Assembly: GCA_942492935.1 (NCBI GenBank)
Contig: OW818654.1
Coordinates: 4,154,001 to 4,218,000 of the forward strand
Length of the DNA stretch: 64,000 nt
Source: JANJUO01 sp942492935
GTDB lineage: Bacteria; Bacteroidota; Ignavibacteria; Kapaibacteriales; UBA2268
Reading direction: 5' to 3'
The notes below the pieces were generated by a model that ran no database searches, had not been told where the DNA came from, and was given only the letters and a program-made list of their open reading frames with translations. Of this stretch, positions 57,440-64,000 are shown in pieces. The position numbers were made by a program, and so were the translations under genes. Within the stretch, counting starts at the first letter, position 1, and every line of letters starts with the position of its first letter.

Positions 57440-57625
57440 ATGAAAGTTAATGAAATGATAGAGATAATTGAAACTGATGGATGGTATCTTGATAGATTTA
57501 AAGGTAGTCATCGACAGTTCAAACATCCAATTAAAAAGGGAACTGTTACGATTGCTGGAAAGTTGTCAACCGAGATGCCAAAAGGTACGATTATTAGTAT
57601 TTTAAAACAAGCAAAATTAAGATAG
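57440..57625 (+). CDS. hicA: HicA-type toxin
   Basis: 61 aa. The double-stranded-RNA-binding-like fold is recognised from GWYLDRFKGSHRQFKHP, with the catalytic His in GSHRQF, and VTIAGKLSTEMPKGTIISIL. HicA enzymes cut mRNA and stop growth unless bound by HicB. The hicB gene follows 11 bases later, the standard order. Confidence 0.93.
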   Translation: MKVNEMIEIIETDGWYLDRFKGSHRQFKHPIKKGTVTIAGKLSTEMPKGTIISILKQAKLR

Positions 57626-57636
57626 GAATTAATGTT

Positions 57637-57849
57637 ATGAAATATACAGTAATTATTGAAAAGGGACCTCATTCTTATGGGGCTTATGTTCCAGACCTTC
57701 CTGGATGTGTGGCTGTGGCTACTTCTGAGGAGGAGGTTAGAACATTAATAAAAGAAGCTGTTGAATTTCATATTGAAGGTATGAAATTGGAATCAAAGAG
57801 AATTCCAAAAGCAAAAACGAAAACTTTTGAAATGGAGGTTGCTTTTTAA
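57637..57849 (+). CDS. hicB: HicB-type antitoxin
   Basis: 70 aa. The partial RNase H-like fold shows as YTVIIEKGPHSYGAYVPDLPGC then EEVRTLIKEAVEFHIEGMK. No DNA-binding domain follows, so this is the short HicB form, with a Lys-rich C-terminus (IPKAKTKTFEMEV). It binds HicA and probably represses the operon. Confidence 0.93.
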   Translation: MKYTVIIEKGPHSYGAYVPDLPGCVAVATSEEEVRTLIKEAVEFHIEGMKLESKRIPKAKTKTFEMEVAF

Positions 57850-57948
57850 TTAAAGTAAATAACAAATAAAATATTTATAAGCGTTGCTTATTTTCATTCT
57901 GTTTCGGAAATCGCCAATTTTCATAATGAGTAGAACGGTAAGAAGGCA

Positions 57949-57975
57949 CGCCTGAGAAATCGGGCGTTTCCCTTT
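57949..57975 (+). terminator. Hairpin with GAAA loop, likely hicAB terminator
   Basis: CGCCTGA / TCGGGCG pairs over seven positions (one G-U) around a GAAA tetraloop, followed by TTTCCCTTTTT. The T-run is interrupted, so termination strength is uncertain. The remaining gap to 58192 has no gene. Confidence 0.6.
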
Positions 57976-58192
57976 TTGCTTAACTGTCAAGGTGTTTGGC
58001 GATACCTCTAAGATTGGTAAAATGTGAAAATGCCCTTTTTTATTTGTCGAAATGGAAAAGAAAAAATATGTTGAAAATATTTGAATTAATTTTTAAAATA
58101 GATTCTTGGGTCAACAATACGGCGTCAAAGTTAATAAGTTTGTAATAAGGAATTATGTGTTAATTTAAATTTTATATTTTAAGGAATGAATT

Positions 58193-61100
58193 ATGAAAAA
58201 ATTGTACATTATGCTTGCTGTTTGTGTGATGGCAACATTAGTTAACTACTCTCAGACCTGTCTATGGGCAGAGAAAATTGCTGGTAATGGAAATGTAAAA
58301 TATGGATTTATATCAACTGATTCATATAATAATGTTTATGTTACAGGTACTTTTGAATCTGATTCAATAGTATTTAACAATGGAAAAATATTGACAAATG
58401 ATGGTGAGTGGGATGCTTATATTGCTAAGTATAATAGTAGTGGAATTTGTATTTGGGCTGAGAAAATTGCTGGAATTAAAAGTGATTATTCAAATAGAAT
58501 TGATATTGACAATAAAGGGAATGTATATGTAATTGGACGATTTAATTCTCAAAACTTAATTGCGAATAACGGTAAATCAATTTCCAATATTGGTGGTTGG
58601 GATAGCTATTTAGCTAAATTTAATAATAATGGAGTTTGCCAATGGATAGAAAAAGTTGCTAGTACAAATCATGATTACGGAAATGATATTGCTATAGATA
58701 ATAATGGCAATATCTTTGTTACTGGAACTTGGTTAGGAAATTCATCTTTGACATTCAACAATGGTTTAACACTCTCAAATACCTCAACTACAGAAGATAT
58801 ATTCATAGCAAAATATGACAGTAGTGGAACTTGCCTATGGGCTGAAAAAGTTGCATCAGCAAAATATGATTATGTCTCAAGTATTGCTATAAATAATAAT
58901 GGAGATGTTTATTTGATTGGTAATTGGTTGGGTAACTCTACATTAGTATTTAACAATGATAAAGTTTTATCAAATACTTCTATATATTATGATGCGTATA
59001 TTGCGAAGTATAATCGGTCAGGTGTTTGCCAATGGGTAGAAAAAATTGTTGGTGACAATGACGAAGTTGCAAATAGTATTGCAATTGATGATTTTGGAAA
59101 TTTATTTATTGTTGGCTGGTGGAGGGGGAATTCTATTTTAACATTCAACAATTATAAAACAATGACCAATACAAGTATTTATTCTTATATTTTTATTACA
59201 AAATATAATGATAATGGGGTATGTCAATGGGTAGAAAAAATTTCAGGAGATTATGGAGTAAATATTAATTCTATTTCTTTAGATTGCAAATCAAATATTT
59301 ATATTGCTGGTTTTTGGAGAAATAATTCTAAAATCTTATTTAATAATAACAAATCCCTGACGAATTCAACGGAATATAATGATATTTTTATTGCAAATTA
59401 TGATAGTAATGGAGTATGTTTATGGACTGAAAAAATTTCTAGTTCAAATAATGATTATTCAAATAGTGCTGTGTCAGATTGTGATGGAAACATTTATGTT
59501 AGTGGATTTTGGTTTGGGAATTCAATTTTATCCTTCAATAATAACATAAACTTATTAAATTCTAAAGAAAATTTCACAGATTCATTTTTAGCTAAATATA
59601 GTTTTTATACTCTAATTTCTCCAAACTTGAGCAGTCCGTCAAACAATGCTACAAATCAAGCAACAAATGTGACTGTGAGTTGGTCTGCGGTAAGCAGTGC
59701 AACAAGTTATAAATTACAAATTTCAAAAAATAGTGGATTTACAACAACAGTTGTAGATGCTTCAAACTTGACATCAACATCTTATGCAAACACAACTTTG
59801 GAACGCTCAACTACTTACTACTGGCGAGCAAAAGCAGTAAATGCTGGTGGCGAAAGCAACTGGTCTTCTGTATGGCAATTTACAACAATGGCATCCGAGC
59901 CAGTTCCAGATACTTGGGATTTCACTGGCGAAACTGGAAACAATGCAACAGTGATTGTTTATACCACAATTGAACCGAAAATTGATAACAGAGATTTCCA
60001 AACTGGCGATGCAATTGGTGCGTTCTTCACAAGAAATGGCAATTTGGTTTGTGCTGGTTACGAAGTGTGGAATGGTGAGAATTTGGCGTTAACGGTTTGG
60101 GGCAATGATGACCAAACTGAAACTAAAGACGGCTTTGATGTAAATGAAGCATATACATTTAAAATTTGGGATGGACAACTTGGGCGTGAATTGAATGCAG
60201 AATTTACTGTTACAAGCGGACAATCTAAATACACAAACAACGGCATAACTGTGCTTGGCAGTTTGAATGGTGTTTCAACAACTACATTCAACTTGCCTTT
60301 AAAAGCAGGTTGGAACATCATTTCAAGTTACATTACAACTCAAAATGATTCCTTGAAAGTGATGATGACTGATGTAAAAACTAACATCAATATAATGAAA
60401 AACAGTGCTGGTAAAGTGTATATGCCATCGGCAAATATCGATCAGATTTACAGATGGGACATTACGCAGGGCTACCAAATTCACATGCTTGCCGCAGACA
60501 AATTGCCAATCACAGGTATGAAAGTGAATCCTACCGAAACTCCAATTATATTCTCAACAACTGGCTGGAAAATTTCATCATATTTGCGAAGTTCGGCAAT
60601 GAACATAGCTGATTGTATGGGAACTTTGACCGACAGAAACAGCTTGACTATTGCAAAAAACAATGCGGGAAAAATATACCTTCCACCATCAATTAATACA
60701 ATAGGTAATATGATTTCAGGTGAAGGCTATCAAATGTATATAAATAAATTAGATACACTTGTCTATCCTGCAAATAGTGCTGGACGCTCTGCAAATACAA
60801 ACGAAATTCAAGATTTTGATGCAAGAATTATCAAAACAGACTTTGAAAATACTGGCAATAATTCATCTTTGATTTTGGATATTGATTTGCCAGAAAATAC
60901 AGAAATTGCTGTTATGAATAACGATAACAAAATTGTTGGTGCTGGCAGGGTAGTAGATGGAAGAACTGCAATTGTAATTTGGGGCGATGATGAATCAACA
61001 AATGCAATTGATGGCTCAATAGATAATTACGAATTAAGAATTATGAATTATGATGCTGAGAATGGTAATTATATAGAAATCAATAATCTTGATTTAACTG

Positions 61101-61435
61101 ATGTAATAACTGGAGCAAAATACAACAAACTTACATACAACAAAGATGCAGTGTTGATTGGCAAGGCATTAACTCAACCAATTTCATTAAAAGTTAATCC
61201 AAATCCATTCTCAAGCAGCACCGAAGTTGTTTACACACTTGCTGACGATTGCGAAATAGAACTTTCTCTTTACAATCTTAGCGGTATGAAAGTACTCGAC
61301 ATTGCAAACGGCAAGCAAAACAAAGGCACACACAAACTCTCAATCAATGCAGAAAACCTTTCTTCTGGAACTTACAATGTAATATTGAAAAGTTGTGGAA
61401 AGAGTGTAGTTGAGAAAGTGGTAATTATTAAATAA
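58193..61435 (+). CDS. SBBP/beta-propeller T9SS secreted protein with Fn3 domain
   Basis: 1080 aa. Signal peptide MKKLYIMLAVCVMATLVNYS. Residues about 20-475 hold seven or eight repeats of about 60 residues with the SBBP-like phrase IAKYNSSGICIWAEKIAG and IDNNGNIFVTGTW. An Fn3-like domain follows (about 480-575: VTVSWSAVSSATSYKLQIS, TTYYWRAKAVNAGGESNW), then a beta-rich region, and the last 75 residues (VNPNPFSSSTEVVYTL, to VVEKVVIIK) are a T9SS sorting domain. AAGGA lies about 8 bases before the ATG. A terminator follows. Function is likely surface adhesion or structure. Confidence 0.87.
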   Translation: MKKLYIMLAVCVMATLVNYSQTCLWAEKIAGNGNVKYGFISTDSYNNVYVTGTFESDSIVFNNGKILTNDGEWDAYIAKYNSSGICIWAEKIAGIKSDYSNRIDIDNKGNVYVIGRFNSQNLIANNGKSISNIGGWDSYLAKFNNNGVCQWIEKVASTNHDYGNDIAIDNNGNIFVTGTWLGNSSLTFNNGLTLSNTSTTEDIFIAKYDSSGTCLWAEKVASAKYDYVSSIAINNNGDVYLIGNWLGNSTLVFNNDKVLSNTSIYYDAYIAKYNRSGVCQWVEKIVGDNDEVANSIAIDDFGNLFIVGWWRGNSILTFNNYKTMTNTSIYSYIFITKYNDNGVCQWVEKISGDYGVNINSISLDCKSNIYIAGFWRNNSKILFNNNKSLTNSTEYNDIFIANYDSNGVCLWTEKISSSNNDYSNSAVSDCDGNIYVSGFWFGNSILSFNNNINLLNSKENFTDSFLAKYSFYTLISPNLSSPSNNATNQATNVTVSWSAVSSATSYKLQISKNSGFTTTVVDASNLTSTSYANTTLERSTTYYWRAKAVNAGGESNWSSVWQFTTMASEPVPDTWDFTGETGNNATVIVYTTIEPKIDNRDFQTGDAIGAFFTRNGNLVCAGYEVWNGENLALTVWGNDDQTETKDGFDVNEAYTFKIWDGQLGRELNAEFTVTSGQSKYTNNGITVLGSLNGVSTTTFNLPLKAGWNIISSYITTQNDSLKVMMTDVKTNINIMKNSAGKVYMPSANIDQIYRWDITQGYQIHMLAADKLPITGMKVNPTETPIIFSTTGWKISSYLRSSAMNIADCMGTLTDRNSLTIAKNNAGKIYLPPSINTIGNMISGEGYQMYINKLDTLVYPANSAGRSANTNEIQDFDARIIKTDFENTGNNSSLILDIDLPENTEIAVMNNDNKIVGAGRVVDGRTAIVIWGDDESTNAIDGSIDNYELRIMNYDAENGNYIEINNLDLTDVITGAKYNKLTYNKDAVLIGKALTQPISLKVNPNPFSSSTEVVYTLADDCEIELSLYNLSGMKVLDIANGKQNKGTHKLSINAENLSSGTYNVILKSCGKSVVEKVVIIK

Positions 61436-61464
61436 TTTAATTTGTTTTCATAATCTATTCAAAC

Positions 61465-61499
61465 TTCCCTACTAACGAAGAAAAGTAGGGAGGTTTTTG
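61465..61499 (+). terminator. Rho-independent terminator after the SBBP protein gene
   Basis: TCCCTACT / AGTAGGGA, an 8-bp stem with a 10-nt loop, followed by GGTTTTTG, 30 bases after the stop. Confidence 0.85.
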
Positions 61500-61860
61500 T
61501 TTTAAAAAAATGATTGAGTTCGTTTAAGCAAATTAAACAAAATGCAAATATCTTTAACGGTTCAACTGCGAAATCTTGAAAAATCGAAATTATTTTAGCA
61601 TTTCAAAGATTTTCAGCAACCTTTTTTTACTCACATGAATCAAGGCAATTTTTGAATTGGAATTTTTGGAATTTTTTTTTGGTGGTAACCATAAAATTGC
61701 TAATTTGCAAAGAAAGTATATAGTTTTTTGAAAAAGTATTTTTTAAGTTAAAAGAAGTTTAATGACTAAAAAAATCTTAAAGAAAATGATATTTTTTAGA
61801 TTGTAAACATAGTATAAATTTTAAAATAATACTCATGTTTTGAGAATTTAGGAATTAATT
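61500..61860. other. Gene-free gap before the VWA protein gene
   Basis: About 360 AT-rich bases; no gene, repeat or RNA recognised. It should contain the promoter of the following gene, but no clear box can be named. Confidence 0.5.
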
Positions 61861-64000
61861 ATGACAAGAATTTTATTTGTAATCTTACTGTTTATAACAT
61901 TCAATTTTTCAGTTTTTTGTCAGAATTTAACTATTTTGAATGTAGATACATCTGCTTATCCAATAATGAAAATGGATTTTATTGTAACAAATCCGATGGG
62001 CAAACAAATTAAAAATATGAATATTTCAGATTTTGAACTGATTGAGAATGGTGAAAAAAAGGTTCTATCTCATTTGATTTGTAAGCCTGATATTCCACCA
62101 AGAGATGTTTCAATTGCTTTAAGTTTGGATGTATCCGGTTCTATGTATAGTAAAATCGGCAATTCATTATCAATAGATTTGGCAAAAGAAACTGCAAAAA
62201 CTTTAGTAAATACAATTGAATTGTCCCCATCAGATTTTGCTTTGCAAACATGTCATTCAATTGCAGATATAATTACTGATTTTACCGAAGATAAAGAATT
62301 ATTATTAACAAAAATTGATGAGATATCTGCTATTGGTGGAAACGATTTTACTGAACATTTGCTTAACCAACACACTGGTTTATTAAATATTGCAAAAACT
62401 GGTAAAAATAAGCGTGTTGCAATTATCTATACTGATGGATGGTATAGACAATTAAGCAATGAAGATTTAGCTAAATGTATGGATATTTGCAATTTTTATG
62501 ATATTCAATTTCATGCAATTATTTATAGTTCATCTGATATCGAACCAAATGGAATCAAGAGATCACTCAAGCAATTATGCGATTATACAGGGGGAATGTT
62601 TTTTGATGGAATAATTGGAAAAGAAGCCGCAATAAATATAGCATATCATTTACAACAGAGAATTCAATCTCATACTCCTTGCACAATTTCTTGGGATGGT
62701 GGAAAGTGCAACTTATTTAAATATGATGTCCAATTGAAGTATAATCCTCTAAATGTTTCAGATTCAAAACTATATACACCAGCCCAAAGATATTTATTGA
62801 AAGTTAAATTCAACAAACAAACCACTCACTTTGTTGACCCAGAGCCTAATATTTTGATGGAAAAAAGTATTACAATCCAATCTGTCGGAACAATTGTAGA
62901 TGTTTCCAAAATACTTTCATCTGACCCAAATTTCAAAGTAACGCCAGATAAGTTTTATTTGCTACCAGGCGAATCAACAGATTTAAAAATAAGTTATTTG
63001 CCAAAGAATCAAAATTTCAAAAATGTAACGCTAACATTTGTTAATAATGATTGCAATTTTACTTATAAAGTTTATGCCCGCCATAAAGATTTCCCAAAAG
63101 AAGATATTCCCTTAGAATTAACACATCCGAATGGAAATGAAGTATTTATTGCTGGTACTGATACAGTAATTACATGGGATGGAATTGACCCAAATCAAAG
63201 AGTAAAATTAGAATATAGGATTAATGATACTTCGCCTTGGGTAACAATTGCTGACAATATTTATGGGAATATTTATAATTTCAAAGTACCAACAGCAGAA
63301 AGCGATAAATATTTGGCAAGAGTAATATTGCTCGATCCGCCTATGAATGAAGAAGATTTTGTTGTAATTTATCCAGGAAAGTTTTTGAAGGGAAATACTG
63401 GTAAATTTATAGATACATTTATTACAGTAAACGAATTTCCAGTTCATGAAGTTACTCTAACTAAAACAATTTATATGAGTAAATATGAAGTAACTGAAAA
63501 ACTTTTCCGAAAGATTACTGGTAGAGTTGACCAATACAGTAAAGGTCTCAATCATCCTGCTGTTAATTTAACATTACATGAAGCTTTAAAATTCTGTAAT
63601 GCGTTGAGTGAATGGGAAGGATTTGAACCTTGTTATATATTTAGTTGGGATTCTGGCAGAACTGATTGGCAAGTTGTATGTAATTTTGAAGCAAATGGCT
63701 ATAGATTACCTCTTGAAGCAGAATGGGAATATGCTTGCAAAGCAGGAACAACAACAGATTTGTATAATGGCAATTTGATTAATTTAACTTGTAATCCAAT
63801 AGATAATAACTTAGCAAAAATTGCTTGGTATAAATGTAATTCAAATTATTCTGCAGAGGAAGTTGGGAAAAAGCAGCCCAATGCATTAGGTTTATATGAT
63901 ATGTTAGGCAATGCTAATGAATGGACTTGGAGTCCGTATGTAAAATATACTAAGGAACCAATAACAAATCCATACACACCATCAGTTGTGATTCCTGGAG
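61861..64000 (+). CDS. Secreted VWA-domain protein with formylglycine-enzyme-like domain, cut by window edge
   Basis: 713 codons open to the edge. Signal peptide MTRILFVILLFITFNFSVFC. Residues about 80-250 are a von Willebrand A domain with MIDAS motif DVSGS and the IIYTDG strand. Ig-like beta regions follow (about 290-410), then a Kre9/Ig-like stretch starting LTHPNGNEVFIAGTDTVITW. From about 500 the sequence is a formylglycine-generating-enzyme/sulfatase-modifying (SUMF1) fold: MSKYEVTEKLF, HPAVNLTLHEALKFCNALS, YRLPLEAEWEYACKAGT, LYDMLGNANEWTWS. It probably binds rather than modifies sulfatases; the C-terminus, perhaps a T9SS domain, is outside. Confidence 0.85.
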   Translation, partial: MTRILFVILLFITFNFSVFCQNLTILNVDTSAYPIMKMDFIVTNPMGKQIKNMNISDFELIENGEKKVLSHLICKPDIPPRDVSIALSLDVSGSMYSKIGNSLSIDLAKETAKTLVNTIELSPSDFALQTCHSIADIITDFTEDKELLLTKIDEISAIGGNDFTEHLLNQHTGLLNIAKTGKNKRVAIIYTDGWYRQLSNEDLAKCMDICNFYDIQFHAIIYSSSDIEPNGIKRSLKQLCDYTGGMFFDGIIGKEAAINIAYHLQQRIQSHTPCTISWDGGKCNLFKYDVQLKYNPLNVSDSKLYTPAQRYLLKVKFNKQTTHFVDPEPNILMEKSITIQSVGTIVDVSKILSSDPNFKVTPDKFYLLPGESTDLKISYLPKNQNFKNVTLTFVNNDCNFTYKVYARHKDFPKEDIPLELTHPNGNEVFIAGTDTVITWDGIDPNQRVKLEYRINDTSPWVTIADNIYGNIYNFKVPTAESDKYLARVILLDPPMNEEDFVVIYPGKFLKGNTGKFIDTFITVNEFPVHEVTLTKTIYMSKYEVTEKLFRKITGRVDQYSKGLNHPAVNLTLHEALKFCNALSEWEGFEPCYIFSWDSGRTDWQVVCNFEANGYRLPLEAEWEYACKAGTTTDLYNGNLINLTCNPIDNNLAKIAWYKCNSNYSAEEVGKKQPNALGLYDMLGNANEWTWSPYVKYTKEPITNPYTPSVVIPG

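Overview
The window is AT-rich bacterial chromosome, probably from the Bacteroidota/Chlorobi side of the tree (a Kapaibacteria- or Ignavibacteria-like lineage). Six large secreted proteins have signal peptides, and four of them end in a type IX secretion (T9SS) type sorting domain. Shine-Dalgarno sequences are sparse, and many intergenic gaps hold dispersed palindromic repeats. The lineage is inferred from gene style only.

Region 1 (1-17.4 kb, minus strand) carries a partial dockerin-like secreted protein, a 2675-aa surface protein (PMP-like repeats, YCF48-like propeller, sorting domain), a membrane TPR protein, tRNA-Arg(CCG), a fused 2-oxoacid dehydrogenase E1, an Omp28/thioredoxin-like T9SS protein and a small Cys-rich exported protein. 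Region 2 (18-29.5 kb) is housekeeping: uvrA, a flavodoxin-fold reductase, rpsT, tRNA-Arg(ACG), rpmG, a HAD hydrolase, a coiled-coil PD-(D/E)XK protein, a BadF/GlcNAc-kinase-like ATPase, an ECF sigma factor with a small membrane partner, and acs. Region 3 (29.5-44.3 kb) has a WD40-like T9SS protein, a 134-bp tandem repeat array, rimO, a DMT transporter, queA, a 51-bp tandem repeat array, a lone terminase large subunit, secG, an MNT gene beside a HEPN gene broken by a stop codon, an Asp-box T9SS protein, tRNA-Leu(CAG), and a SafE/FixH pair.

Region 4 (44.3-57.9 kb) is an accessory island and the most interesting part. Two reverse transcriptase genes overlap by ATGA (drt3a then drt3b, minus strand) and match the architecture of a type 3 defence-associated reverse transcriptase system (DRT3). 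Directly after drt3b lies a previously unlabelled structured RNA candidate: a ten-base-pair stem with one mismatch closes a 28-nt loop containing ACACACA, followed by a second hairpin and a terminator-like hairpin with a U-run. This fits the ACACAC template reported for DRT3 ncRNAs. The cassette sits between two diverged, oppositely oriented copies of a plasmid-like module (unknown protein, excisionase-type HTH, TOPRIM/DUF3987 primase-helicase, DUF3102 protein, iteron-like repeat). Several genes in the module are broken. The gene order of the two copies is consistent with a circular ancestor opened at different points. A hicA-hicB pair closes the island.

Region 5 (58-64 kb) has an SBBP/beta-propeller T9SS protein and a partial secreted protein with a von Willebrand A domain followed by a formylglycine-generating-enzyme-like domain.
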